A DNA stretch of 21,738 nucleotides from Deltaproteobacteria bacterium (GCA_024277475.1 JAJRVC010000029.1:1-21738), one strand, 5' to 3'. Counted from the first letter of the stretch, positions 7,376 to 15,333 are shown. The notes: generated by a model from the sequence alone, not told the origin. Numbers and translations are program-made.

Positions 7376-7443
7376 TCTCGCAGAGATCCCGGAGTTATTT
7401 AATTTTTCTCTGCGTACTCTGTGGGCTCTGTGAGAGATATAAT
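7376..7443. repeat. Degenerate CGCAGAG/CTCTGCG palindromic repeat remnant
   Basis: Contains TCGCAGAGATCCCGGAG, an A/T centre, then TTCTCTGCGTACTCTGTGGGCTCTGTGAGAG, giving an imperfect inverted repeat. I recognise the general style of intergenic repeat as common in deltaproteobacterial genomes, from memory only. A related fragment (TTTGCGTTCTTTGCGCCTTTGCGGTGAA) lies at about 11886-11917. Confidence 0.5.
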
Positions 7444-7510
7444 GGCCAAAGTTCCGATGATGCCCTCGTTTTGGATATCCAAGCCGTGTCCACTATCCAA
7501 GAGGTTTTAA

Positions 7511-7990
7511 CTATTTTGGGAAGATCTGCCACAGGTGAGCTGTTTTCTCGTCTACCTCCACGGGGATGCCGGAAGTATTGACGGCGCAGTGCCGCGTAAA
7601 TCCTTTGCAGATAAGGTCCCGGGTCTGTTGATGGGTGATCACATAATCAAATTGCAGCCGGACCCGTTCGAGCACCGCAGGCCGGGTATGGATGCAGATG
7701 GCATCATCATAGTAAAGGGGGCTGAAATAGGTGGCGCCGATCTCAATGACCGGGTATACATAGCCGTTTTCCTCGATCTCGCGATACGGATAGGCGGTGT
7801 CACGCATCAATGACGCCCGGCCGAACTCAAAGTAGCGCAGATAGTTGGCATGGTAGACGACCTGGGAGCGATCCGTATCCGCATAAAGTGTACGATACTC
7901 ACACTGATGCCATACCAGTCCGTCGGTCCTGTCCCGCACGTAGCGTTGATCGCCGTCATAGACTTCAGGGAGAAATGGTTTTGGCCGCAA
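7511..7990 (-). CDS. YbgC/4HBT-family acyl thioesterase (hotdog)
   Basis: 159 aa from TTG 7990. The frame is open to 8107, but that start would lie 116 bp inside the KS1 gene. The TTG follows GAGGGG with a 6-nt spacer and begins two bases after the KS1 stop, so I prefer it. The core motif YADTDRSQVVYHANYLRYFEFGR matches YbgC/4-hydroxybenzoyl-CoA thioesterases; the second Asp of DTD (residue 40) is the expected catalytic residue. A leader of about 25 residues precedes the hotdog. Likely role: hydrolysis or editing of the pathway acyl thioester, comparable to the thioesterase of aryl-polyene clusters. It is coupled to KS1. Confidence 0.82.
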   Translation of the reverse strand: MRPKPFLPEVYDGDQRYVRDRTDGLVWHQCEYRTLYADTDRSQVVYHANYLRYFEFGRASLMRDTAYPYREIEENGYVYPVIEIGATYFSPLYYDDAICIHTRPAVLERVRLQFDYVITHQQTRDLICKGFTRHCAVNTSGIPVEVDEKTAHLWQIFPK

Positions 7991-7991
7991 T

Positions 7992-9257
7992 TCACACCCC
8001 TCTGAACACAATACAGCAGTTTGTTCCCCCGAATCCGAAGGAATTGGAAAGAAAAAATTCATACGAGTATCTGCGAATTTGGTCCGGAACCACGTCGATA
8101 TCCGCAAATTCCGGATCCGGGATATGATTTATCGTCGGCAGCAACAAGCCCTGTTGCATGGCCTCAATGCCCAGGGCGGCCTCAATGGCGGCCGAAGCAC
8201 CCAGCGTGTGCCCGATTTGAGATTTATTCGACGAAACCGGTATCAGGGGAAGCGAATGCCCAAAAACGGTTCTGAGACATTCGATTTCCGTGGCGTCGCC
8301 TTTGGGCGTGGAGGTACCATGGGCATTGACATGCTGAATATCACCCGGCTCGAGACCGGCATCCTCGATTGCTTCGTGAATGGCGCGAGTAATCGTTTGC
8401 GGATTGGGTAAGGTAAAATGATATGCATCCGATGTCCAGCCGACCCCCATCACTTCCGCTTTGGGGTTCAAACCGTAGGCCGCCATCATTTCTTCCGCGG
8501 CCAATACTACAACGCCGCCCCCTTCGGACAGAACAAATCCTTTTCTATCCCGGCTAAACGGTCTCGATGCCTGGGTCGGATCATCATAAGCCCGATCCCG
8601 GGGGTTGATTTTAATCGTGGCCAGCATATTGGCAAAACCCTGGATAATTTCAGGGACCAGACAGGTTTCAACACCCCCGGCCAGAACAAAGTCACAATCC
8701 CCATCCCTTATCATCCGCGCTCCGATGCCAATGGCATGATTGCCGGACGCACAGGCGCCCTGGGGTGAAAAGATGGGCCCCGTGAACCCCAACAAAATCC
8801 CGGCCTTCCCCGCCGGCAGGTTGGCGCACAAATTGGGCAGCAGATAGGGGCTGACTCTCAAAGGCCCCCTGTTTACGTAGTTGTCCATGGCGATACGATA
8901 AGCGTCGGTCCCGTTTAAGGCCGAACCGATCAGACAGGCGGTGCGCGGGCCGGTATCGTCATTCACTTCCAGGCCCGCATCGCTCATAGCTTCTTTACAA
9001 ACAGCCATGGTCAAAAACACATAGTCGGCATTCCAGTTGTAAAGTTCCTTGCGGTCCAGGTAGTCCAGCCTCTGCGGATCCCAGTCCGGAATTTCTCCGA
9101 CCACATTGGAGCGTGACGCCGTGCGGCATCGGGTCAGTCTGCGAAAACCGGCCTGCCCGTTAACCGCACCCTGCCACGTTTTTTCAAATGTCTTTCCCAG
9201 GGGAGTGGCCGCACCGTAACCGACCACAAACACCCGTCTGTTTTTAGGAGCCTTCAT
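7992..9257 (-). CDS. FabF-type beta-ketoacyl-ACP synthase (KS1)
   Basis: 421 aa, the normal length for a free-standing FabF-like condensing enzyme. The full catalytic triad is visible: Cys169 in GACASG, His313 in NAHGTST and His350 in NKSQIGHTLGASA, with Lys345. The C-terminal NSFGFGGTN loop is intact. It should catalyse decarboxylative chain extension on an ACP. It resembles KS2 (10540-11790) closely in layout and in the terminal FGFGGxNxCxVFR, indicating an old duplication. The thioesterase follows with almost no gap. The start ATG 9257 has only a weak AAGATAAC upstream. Confidence 0.92.
   Translation of the reverse strand: MKAPKNRRVFVVGYGAATPLGKTFEKTWQGAVNGQAGFRRLTRCRTASRSNVVGEIPDWDPQRLDYLDRKELYNWNADYVFLTMAVCKEAMSDAGLEVNDDTGPRTACLIGSALNGTDAYRIAMDNYVNRGPLRVSPYLLPNLCANLPAGKAGILLGFTGPIFSPQGACASGNHAIGIGARMIRDGDCDFVLAGGVETCLVPEIIQGFANMLATIKINPRDRAYDDPTQASRPFSRDRKGFVLSEGGGVVVLAAEEMMAAYGLNPKAEVMGVGWTSDAYHFTLPNPQTITRAIHEAIEDAGLEPGDIQHVNAHGTSTPKGDATEIECLRTVFGHSLPLIPVSSNKSQIGHTLGASAAIEAALGIEAMQQGLLLPTINHIPDPEFADIDVVPDQIRRYSYEFFLSNSFGFGGTNCCIVFRGV
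7997..8002 (-). promoter_or_regulatory. Ribosome binding site deciding a TTG start
   Basis: GAGGGG on the minus strand lies six bases before TTG 7990, inside the last codons of KS1. It favours the short thioesterase start over upstream ATG codons at 8062 and 8107, which lie deep in KS1. Confidence 0.55.
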
Positions 9258-9388
9258 TTGTTATCTTAATACAGGAGATGTTTAAGTTTTCCTAAAATTT
9301 GAAAATTGGCTTTTTCGGCCTTTTTACGAGATCGTCAACATTGAACGTCAAATGAATGCATTCTGTCTGTTTTAAAAAAAGATAATGG

Positions 9389-9409
9389 TCTGGATTTTTC
9401 CAGATTTTT
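9389..9409 (+). other. Hairpin plus T run in the KS1/toxin gap
   Basis: TCTGGA/TCCAGA arms (9389-9394, 9399-9404) around a TTTT loop are followed by TTTTT. Read on the plus strand this resembles a weak terminator, but no plus-strand gene lies before it; on the minus strand the T run is missing. The gap also holds a diverged relative of the IR1 outer block near 9343-9375. Confidence 0.3.
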
Positions 9410-9526
9410 CAACGTCTGCCGGTGAGCAGCGGCCCTAATGAATACCGATTTTGCACGGCCTTTACGTAAAACCGCTATATTCACGTCGTCTGCTCCAGTG
9501 ACATTGTAGCCTCTGGTTGTGTTAAG

Positions 9527-9895
9527 CTATAAATTAAGTTCAAAAACGATTCTTAAAGACTGGTTGATTTCCTGTACTTTAGAAGATGACAATCTCCCGC
9601 GTATTTTTACCAACCTATGACGATGATCGACAGGACGTGTTTGCAGACAGTCTGCTACAGATTTTTTAGATAGGCCATTATCTGGTGAAGGTTGAATTTC
9701 AACATTGGTTTTTATTCGGGCTTTTTTTACACTCCACTCAGTAATTGGAACAACTTGGATAACCGGGACTCTTTCATTATACACATCATTGGTCACAATT
9801 ACACAGGGTCTGGTTTTTCCAGTTTCTGAACCTAATGTCGGATCAAGATTGACATCAATGATCATACCTCTTTTCAATGTTGTCATTCTGGCCAT
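9527..9895 (-). CDS. mazF: MazF/PemK-type toxin (mRNA interferase)
   Basis: 122 aa. The fold signature RGMIIDVNLDPTLGSETGKTRPCVIV is typical. Arg29 in KTRP and Thr52 in VPIT fall at the same residue numbers as the catalytic Arg29 and Thr52 of E. coli MazF, so an active endoribonuclease is likely. Its start overlaps the antitoxin gene by 13 bp, the usual antitoxin-first, coupled order. It lies between two ketosynthase genes and is visibly more AT-rich than they are, suggesting insertion into the locus. Gene family confident; RNA target unknown. Confidence 0.92.
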   Translation of the reverse strand: MARMTTLKRGMIIDVNLDPTLGSETGKTRPCVIVTNDVYNERVPVIQVVPITEWSVKKARIKTNVEIQPSPDNGLSKKSVADCLQTRPVDHRHRLVKIRGRLSSSKVQEINQSLRIVFELNL

Positions 9896-10116
9896 CCAGT
9901 GATTGCTATTTTGGTTAATTCTTTTAGATCATTATCTTCAGAATAAATCTCTGAATATAAATCAGCAGATTTTCTTAGGGTTTCAAGTTCTATTTCTGTC
10001 TTAAAATGGTCTATGGCCGCCCGAAGCATAGAGCTTTTATCCTTAAATCCGTAAGTTTTAAAATTCTTCAAAAAAAGAGATTGTGATTCTTCAACGCTAA
10101 ATTTTGCCTGTAGCAT
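9883..10116 (-). CDS. Antitoxin of the MazF pair (ribbon-helix-helix type)
   Basis: 77 aa. The first ~45 residues (AKFSVEESQSLFLKNFKTYGFKDKSSMLRAAI) have the beta-strand plus two-helix pattern of an RHH DNA-binding domain. The remainder is charged and probably binds the toxin. An AGGAGG ribosome site sits four bases before the ATG. Immediately upstream lie a strong-looking promoter and a palindrome overlapping its -10 box, so autorepression is expected. The exact antitoxin family cannot be named from sequence alone. Confidence 0.85.
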   Translation of the reverse strand: MLQAKFSVEESQSLFLKNFKTYGFKDKSSMLRAAIDHFKTEIELETLRKSADLYSEIYSEDNDLKELTKIAITGWPE

Positions 10117-10143
10117 ATGGCCTCCTTTCTGGAACTCATATTA

Positions 10144-10173
10144 GCACCTAAATTACGGGCCTATTATAGGTGC
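10144..10173. promoter_or_regulatory. Putative operator palindrome of the toxin-antitoxin pair
   Basis: Perfect 7-bp inverted arms GCACCTA (10144-10150) and TAGGTGC (10167-10173) flank 16 bp. The inner arm overlaps the -10 box. An RHH antitoxin dimer binding here would block transcription, the usual autoregulation of such modules. The palindrome is seen; its use is inferred. Confidence 0.6.
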
Positions 10174-10191
10174 CAAAAAATAAAAAGTCAA
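10163..10191 (-). promoter_or_regulatory. Sigma-70-like promoter of the toxin-antitoxin pair
   Basis: On the minus strand, TTGACT (10191-10186, five of six to consensus) is followed after exactly 17 bp by a perfect TATAAT (10168-10163). Transcription would start near 10156, about 40 bases before the antitoxin ATG. This is the clearest promoter in the window and makes the pair an independent unit inside the cluster. Confidence 0.75.
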
Positions 10192-10539
10192 TGGAAAATT
10201 GCTGAGTTGGCTGAAAGAGGCTAACGTTATCATTAATATTAGATGGTAAATTTCCCGCTTATTGAGATATTATGCTAAAAAAATAGAAAGCGTCTATCCT
10301 GAAGTTTATTAAAGAGTAAACAAGAGTAAACAAAGGAACTTAGCGCTTATGGGGGTAATTTCCAGCCCCGATTCCATGGGTTCAGCGTTCAAAAGTTCAG
10401 AGGTTCTATGATCCGATCCGATTTTAACCCTGAACACCGTACCCGGAACATTTGAACCTGGTAGCCTGATACCTAACATCATGAAATTGGGCGAAAGCTT
10501 TGAGCGATGCTGGTGATAAATGCCCTCAGCTATATGAGT
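10192..10539. other. Gene-free gap between KS2 and the toxin-antitoxin promoter
   Basis: No gene seen. It is AT-rich to about 10330 and contains an exact 2 x 10-bp tandem repeat, AAGAGTAAAC (10312-10331). From 10377 to 10462 come degenerate GGTTCAG/CTGAAC segments like those near 4130-4160, 11815 and 20036, again a decayed short-repeat tract. No clear terminator for KS2 is visible. Confidence 0.5.
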
Positions 10540-11790
10540 TCAGGCGACCCGGCGAAAAACAACACAAGCATTACATCCACCGAAACCGAAGGAATTTTTC
10601 AACACGAACTCCTGGTCGAGTCGGCGGGCACCATCCGCCACACAGTCCAGGGCCAGTTTCGGATCCGGCGTGTAGTTGATAGTTGGCGGCACGACGCCTC
10701 GCAGCATGCCTTCCATGGCAAAAATGGCTTCTATGGCGCTGGACGCCCCCATGGCATGTCCGATCAGGGATTTATTGGCGGAAACAGGCGGCAGTGAATC
10801 CCCGAAAACGGTTTTCAATGCCTTGTATTCCACTTCGTCGCCGACTTTGGTGGAGGTCGCATGGGCATTGACAAGGTCGATATCATGGGACGATATGCCG
10901 GAGTTGTCAATACATTCAGCCATGCAGCGGGTTACCGTCGGCAAATGGGGGGCCACAAAATGGCGGGCATCGGAGGTCATGCTCCAGCCCGAAATTTCAA
11001 TCCCGTAATCCAGACCGTGAGCGGCGGCAAACGCTTCAGTGGCGAGAATGATACAGCCGGCACCCTCAGAGATAACAAACCCCCTGCGATCAATTGAAAA
11101 AGGGCGACTGGCTCTTGCGGCCGGTTCGGTTTCCTGCCCGGGTTTAAGGCTGTATGCCCCGTTCATGGTTGCGAAGCCGGCTACGATGGGTTCCACCAAA
11201 GCGAAATCAACGGCACCGCAAAGTGCGATATCGGCCTGACCCTGGGCCAGCAGCAGGGCGCCGATAATCATCGAGGTTACCCCTGTGGCACAGGCTGAGA
11301 TGGGGGATGTGATCGGACCGGTAGCGTGGGTTAAGATCGATATTTTGCCGCCAACCATATTGATGCATGAGTTGGGATTGGTATAAGGCGGCGGTAGCTT
11401 GTTTTCAGCGATCATACGGCGGTCGGCTTTGAGGACGGCATCCTGTCCCCCCACCGCCGAGCTGAAAGTAATCGCTACCCGGGGCGACAACTCCGCTGTG
11501 ATGTCGATGCCGCTTTTTACAAGGGCCCGATGAACCACCAGCATGGCATATTTAAAAATTGGCGACGGCCACAGGGCCAGTTTGCGCGGGCTTAAAAAGG
11601 GGTAGTCTGCGGTGTCGATATCTGCCACTTCACCGGCAATGTTGACCGGAAAATCATCCGTCAGCGCAAACCGGGTCAGTGCTCCGATACCGCTTTCGCC
11701 CCGGATCGCTTTGGCCCACTGGGCAGCCATCTCGATCCCCAGCGGAGAAACCGCGTCATATCCGACAATTACCGCCTTTTTAGATGACAT
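10540..11790 (-). CDS. FabF-type beta-ketoacyl-ACP synthase (KS2)
   Basis: 416 aa. Catalytic residues are present: Cys167 in SACATG, His310 in NAHATST and His345 in NKSLIGHAMGASS, with Lys340. The first His motif reads NAHAT instead of the usual NAHGT, a small change in the active-site loop. The ending NSFGFGGCN is intact. It is a paralogue of KS1 rather than part of a KS/chain-length pair, so the cluster has at least three potentially active condensing domains, presumably for different steps or chain lengths. It is followed by a long gap and the toxin-antitoxin pair. The ribosome site is weak. Confidence 0.92.
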   Translation of the reverse strand: MSSKKAVIVGYDAVSPLGIEMAAQWAKAIRGESGIGALTRFALTDDFPVNIAGEVADIDTADYPFLSPRKLALWPSPIFKYAMLVVHRALVKSGIDITAELSPRVAITFSSAVGGQDAVLKADRRMIAENKLPPPYTNPNSCINMVGGKISILTHATGPITSPISACATGVTSMIIGALLLAQGQADIALCGAVDFALVEPIVAGFATMNGAYSLKPGQETEPAARASRPFSIDRRGFVISEGAGCIILATEAFAAAHGLDYGIEISGWSMTSDARHFVAPHLPTVTRCMAECIDNSGISSHDIDLVNAHATSTKVGDEVEYKALKTVFGDSLPPVSANKSLIGHAMGASSAIEAIFAMEGMLRGVVPPTINYTPDPKLALDCVADGARRLDQEFVLKNSFGFGGCNACVVFRRVA

Positions 11791-11974
11791 AAATGGAGCG
11801 TTACCTAGGTTGAGCGGTTCAGGGTTAGAAAATTGGCCTGCACCGTGAGTTAAGTCAGCAAATCCATGATTTCAAAATAATTAAATCTTTGCGTTCTTTG
11901 CGCCTTTGCGGTGAATAAATAGATCTCGCTGAAAATCCAGCTACTTATTCAATTTTTTTAATAATCAATTCCGG

Positions 11975-12973
11975 TTACCAGGGAATGAACTGGTACAGCT
12001 TGGCAAACATCTCATAGACCTCAATCCAGTTTTGCAGATCCTGCGTCGTACGAATGTGGGCACGCTTGTTGACCATCACCCAGCTCATGTGAGCGGCCCC
12101 GTCTTTACAGCTCGAACAATCTCTGGTTTCGGAAGTGCAGCAGCGATGCATCGTGTTGAGATCGGATGCCCAGCGAATGAATTCGATTAAGCGTTTGGGA
12201 CGGGGATCGCGGTGATCCAGCGGCTGGGTGACGGAGGGACATTCACCCCAGCCAAAGGAGCGGCCCAGCATTTTCCCGGTGGTAATGATTTCATGGTAAT
12301 ATTTGGAGGAAATGACGGTATCCGGATATTTGTCCAGCATATCGTCCATTTCGGCTCTCAGGGCTACAAGTTGCTCCGGCTGCCAGTTAAAACCGTCTAC
12401 CCCTTCATCATTGGAGAGCAGCTGCATGTGGACCTTCAGACCGGTATCTCTTATTTTGCCGATGATACGCTCAACTTTGCCGATCTGTTTAGGGGTCAGG
12501 GTATACAGATAATAGACATTGGGATCGCCCTCATAATTTTTGCTGGAAACACTGAAGGTGTCTTTGCCCCTGAGCGTCTTTTCATCCGCTTCGTCCCCCC
12601 ACAGGGAAATACCCAGCATTAAATCCGGGAATCTATCGCGCGGGATCTTAATCAGGCCGTTGGTGGCGCAGAATGTCGACAACTGTTTGTAAAAAGCCTC
12701 GACCCGGTCCAGATGCAGGGTCGGCTCTCCACCGATCAAAATGGCAAGATTAACGCCGCGCTCCTTTTCCCGGTCGATAAACACCTCCCATTTTTTTATA
12801 TCCATTTCCTCGGCGGCCGCTTTGTGTTCACCGGAAGAAAAAAAGAAGCAGCCCTTGCAACGCAAATTACACTGATTGGTAACGTCATAGATTGAACTGC
12901 GAATGTTGAGCTTTGAAATTCGTTTGTAACGTTCATGCCATTCTTGATCCAGTAAAGAACTTACGGTGATCAT
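11975..12973 (-). CDS. Radical SAM protein with C-terminal cysteine cluster (rSAM-1)
   Basis: 332 aa. The radical SAM motif CxxxCxxC is C35-NLR-C39-KG-C42, followed by an unusual FFF, and a standard GGEP (81-84) for SAM binding. The C-terminal third has C245 and the tight cluster C278-C279-x6-C286-xx-C289, which looks like a SPASM/twitch-type site for an auxiliary iron-sulfur cluster. It is clearly paralogous to rSAM-2 (13212-14279): shared NY(E/Q)GDP and S(L/V)WG blocks and the same Cys pattern. CAGGAG six bases before the ATG supports the start. Function unknown; in this context it may modify the acyl chain or a carrier-bound starter, but peptide modification is not excluded. Confidence 0.85.
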   Translation of the reverse strand: MITVSSLLDQEWHERYKRISKLNIRSSIYDVTNQCNLRCKGCFFFSSGEHKAAAEEMDIKKWEVFIDREKERGVNLAILIGGEPTLHLDRVEAFYKQLSTFCATNGLIKIPRDRFPDLMLGISLWGDEADEKTLRGKDTFSVSSKNYEGDPNVYYLYTLTPKQIGKVERIIGKIRDTGLKVHMQLLSNDEGVDGFNWQPEQLVALRAEMDDMLDKYPDTVISSKYYHEIITTGKMLGRSFGWGECPSVTQPLDHRDPRPKRLIEFIRWASDLNTMHRCCTSETRDCSSCKDGAAHMSWVMVNKRAHIRTTQDLQNWIEVYEMFAKLYQFIPW

Positions 12974-12993
12974 TCATTACTCCTGATGTCAGA

Positions 12994-13195
12994 CCTCGTT
13001 GAATAGTTTATCCGCCAAACTGAAGGCGGACTTGCAGCAAAGTTGAATGGTTGATTAGGTAAAATATAGTTATAATTTCATGATGTTAAGTTTTTAAAAA
13101 TTTTTTCCAATCTTTTGAAACATGAAGTGTCCAATTATTTTGCAAATATGGGATAAATCCATATTTACAACCACTTAACCAATCAACCGATCAAC
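12994..13195. repeat. Inverted intergenic repeat IR2, left copy
   Basis: Positions 12994-13058 are an inverted match to 19478-19542, with three mismatches over 65 nt (contains TTTATCCGCCAAACTGAAGG). Similarity resumes farther out, with GATAAATCCATATTTACAACC near 13151-13171 matching inverted sequence near 19397-19419. It fills the gap between the two radical SAM paralogues. The whole 13.2-19.4 kb block (rSAM-2, ACP-1, hotdog, B12-rSAM, KS-CLF, ACP-2) lies between the two copies. Confidence 0.85.
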
Positions 13196-13211
13196 AATAT
13201 TTGGAATAGAA

Positions 13212-14279
13212 TCAAAATACTTCATGCCCGGGCGGTGCGACCAGGTGGTTGCACAGATTGTCACCTTTCTTATATCCCATCACCCAGACAGCCAGATAGG
13301 TGTCGACATAGTCGAGCCAGGCTTTAAAGGTATTCGGATCAGCAGCATGCCGAAACATCCGGGCCGTAACAACCGCGCTACCGGATGCATAATGCCGACA
13401 GTCAACACAATCGGTATCCGGCACGCAGCAGGCTGCCGCCCTGTCCCAGGTAAGATCGGTACGATACTGTCTGAAAGATCGCCCGAGCCCGATATCGGTC
13501 GACGGATTCATCCGGGGGTATGGACAGGAATAAAGATCATGCAGACCGGATGGGTGCGTGTGAGCCACCGCGCTATAATGCGAAAAGAGCACACCGGCGG
13601 GATATTCTTCCAGCAGGTCGATCATGATTTTACGGGTCTGCTTCAAAGATGAGACGGTGTGCCGCAAAGGTCCGTCGTATCCAACCGGGGCGGAAAACAT
13701 ATTAAACGTCAGCTTACACCCATGTTCGGTCAGCATCCCGGCGACCTCCCGGGCCTGATCGATGTTGCTGCGGGTAAAAGTATAGACAAACACGGCCCGC
13801 GGATCGCCCTGATAATTAGCTATCTGCCTGCGCAGCATGTTTTTCGCATTGCGGATTTTAAAGCTTGTGGCGTCATTTCCCCAGACCGAGATATGAATTT
13901 TATAGTCGATGGATTGCGGGATGAGATTCAACCCGTTGGTGGCAATCGTTCCCAGTGGCATTTCCTGAAAGCAGACTTCACAAAGCTCGGGTACCAATGA
14001 AGGCTCGGCCCCGGCGAGCACTACATAAGTGATGCCACGCGCTTTCTCAGCCCGCATGAGTTCGCGCCAGGCCGTCGGATCCCGGTTTTCACCGGCAAAC
14101 TGTTTATCTCCTTCGTAGTAGTAACAGCCTTCACACCGGATATTGCACCGGTTGGCCATGTCATAAGTCGATTCCCGTAGAAAAAAATATTTGCGAACCT
14201 TTTCCCATCCTGCACGGATTTTAGGATCCGCCAGAATTTCAGAAAATGTCCATTCTTTATTAGAGGGACTTTTATCCAT
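13212..14279 (-). CDS. Radical SAM protein with C-terminal cysteine cluster (rSAM-2)
   Basis: 355 aa. The cluster motif is C45-NIR-C49-EG-C52, followed by YYY. The SAM-binding segment reads AGAEP (89-93) instead of GGEP. C252 and C284-C285-x5-C291-xx-C294 repeat the auxiliary-cluster pattern of rSAM-1. Conserved SVWG (131-134) and NYQGDP (155-160) blocks also match rSAM-1. The C-terminus is longer and ends in a histidine- and proline-containing tail. It starts five bases after the ACP-1 stop, so the carrier protein and this enzyme are probably made together, which hints at an ACP-bound substrate. Reaction unknown. Confidence 0.85.
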   Translation of the reverse strand: MDKSPSNKEWTFSEILADPKIRAGWEKVRKYFFLRESTYDMANRCNIRCEGCYYYEGDKQFAGENRDPTAWRELMRAEKARGITYVVLAGAEPSLVPELCEVCFQEMPLGTIATNGLNLIPQSIDYKIHISVWGNDATSFKIRNAKNMLRRQIANYQGDPRAVFVYTFTRSNIDQAREVAGMLTEHGCKLTFNMFSAPVGYDGPLRHTVSSLKQTRKIMIDLLEEYPAGVLFSHYSAVAHTHPSGLHDLYSCPYPRMNPSTDIGLGRSFRQYRTDLTWDRAAACCVPDTDCVDCRHYASGSAVVTARMFRHAADPNTFKAWLDYVDTYLAVWVMGYKKGDNLCNHLVAPPGHEVF

Positions 14280-14284
14280 AAATT

Positions 14285-14557
14285 CTACGAAGCATTTTTC
14301 AGTTTGTTATCTATGTATTCGGATATCAACCGGATACTTGTCAATTTGGGGTAATCATCCTCATCGATTCGAATAGCGTATTCATCGCGCAGCACCAGGG
14401 CCACGGTTGCAAGATCCATGCTGTCAATGCCCACTTCGTCAATCAAGTCGATTTCAGGATCAAAGGTTTCAGGTGTTACATCTTCCAGTTTGAGTTCATC
14501 GATCATGATTTGCGCTACGCGCAGAGTAATTTTTTCAACATCCGTTGCCGTTGGCAT
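14285..14557 (-). CDS. Acyl carrier protein (ACP-1)
   Basis: 90 aa, a normal ACP size. The helix II motif GIDSMDLATVAL gives Ser46 as the 4'-phosphopantetheine site. It is acidic throughout, as ACPs are. It is distinct from ACP-2 (GIDSIDVLEM), so the cluster has two specialised carriers, as aryl-polyene loci do. The start has AGGGAGA about 11 bases upstream. Its closest partner is rSAM-2, directly downstream. A phosphopantetheinyl transferase is not in the window. Confidence 0.92.
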   Translation of the reverse strand: MPTATDVEKITLRVAQIMIDELKLEDVTPETFDPEIDLIDEVGIDSMDLATVALVLRDEYAIRIDEDDYPKLTSIRLISEYIDNKLKNAS

Positions 14558-14690
14558 CCTGATTGTTCTCCCTTGTTTTAAAAATCCGATGTTAAACTTT
14601 GAATGACTATTTCTGTTTCTTCATCCTAAAAGAATCGGTTACAGATCCCTTGTATATGAGCTGTTTGGGGCTTTATCAACCCTGAATCGC

Positions 14691-15059
14691 TCAACCTATA
14701 TTCATCTTTTTCAATTCTTCAACCATCATCACGCCGCTGCAGACTGCCTCATTTTCGACTAGAATGCGAAAAGAATAAGCGCCGGCGTTTTCTTTCAGCG
14801 GTGCTGCTATCAGTTTTAATTTATCATCGGGCCGGATGATTTGTTTAAATCTTACCCGGCGCACACCTGATACTTTTAAATCCTGACCCTGAACCTGCCT
14901 GACAGCATCTATGACCATCCCAATTTGAGCCACGCCCGGCAAAATGGGTTCTCCGGGAAAATGGCCGCGAAACCAGGGCGAATCCGGCGGAACCTGGATA
15001 TCAGCTTCTATTTCGTTTTTATCGGATCGGGTCAATGCCTTTAAAACGTACCATTTCAT
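14691..15059 (-). CDS. FabZ/ApeI-like hotdog protein lacking the usual catalytic acid
   Basis: 122 aa, a single hotdog. GHFPGEPILPGVAQ carries the catalytic-type His33 and the FabZ/FabA loop. In FabZ a Glu follows five residues after the PGV turn begins (LIVEAMAQ), and in ApeI-like thioester dehydratases, as I recall, an Asp occupies it; here the aligned position is Gly47 (AQIGMVIDAV). Asp51 is the nearest acid. It may be an inactive or shifted-mechanism dehydratase, or a binding/structural subunit. It is flanked by gaps of 134 and 272 bp, the larger filled by a repeat, so it may have its own promoter, although none is clear. Confidence 0.8.
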   Translation of the reverse strand: MKWYVLKALTRSDKNEIEADIQVPPDSPWFRGHFPGEPILPGVAQIGMVIDAVRQVQGQDLKVSGVRRVRFKQIIRPDDKLKLIAAPLKENAGAYSFRILVENEAVCSGVMMVEELKKMNIG

Positions 15060-15223
15060 GGTCGGCTATCCTAAATTAATTCAAATAAATATTCAACCGC
15101 AAAAGACGGTTAGGTATTTTATGAATTATTTTTGTGACTACATTAATATTCAATTCCGGTTTATCCGGGGTCCAGGGTTCACGAAGAAATAAATTTACAA
15201 ATTTTTGGGTGAGCCCTTAACTT

Positions 15224-15333
15224 GATATGGCCGCAAAAGGCATAAAAATCACAAAATAAAATTTCACACTTAATAATTTCAATAAGTTATGTGATCTAAA
15301 TTCGAGAATTTTGACTTTTTACGAGATTGTCTT
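15224..15333. repeat. Dispersed ~110-bp element, copy C
   Basis: Same orientation as copy A and inverse to copy B: ATGGCCGCAAAAGGCA, ACAAAATAAAATTTCACACTTAATAATT, TTCGAGAATTTTGACTTTTTACGAGATTGTC. Its right end abuts the stop codon of the B12-type radical SAM gene (15332-15334), so it forms that gene's immediate 3' region. The AATT-rich palindrome could fold in RNA. Confidence 0.8.

Noticed and set aside
7991..8107. Longer thioesterase start at 8107 or 8062
   Set aside because: It would overlap KS1 by more than 70 bp and add residues unlike the family; TTG 7990 with GAGGGG fits better. Not fully excluded.
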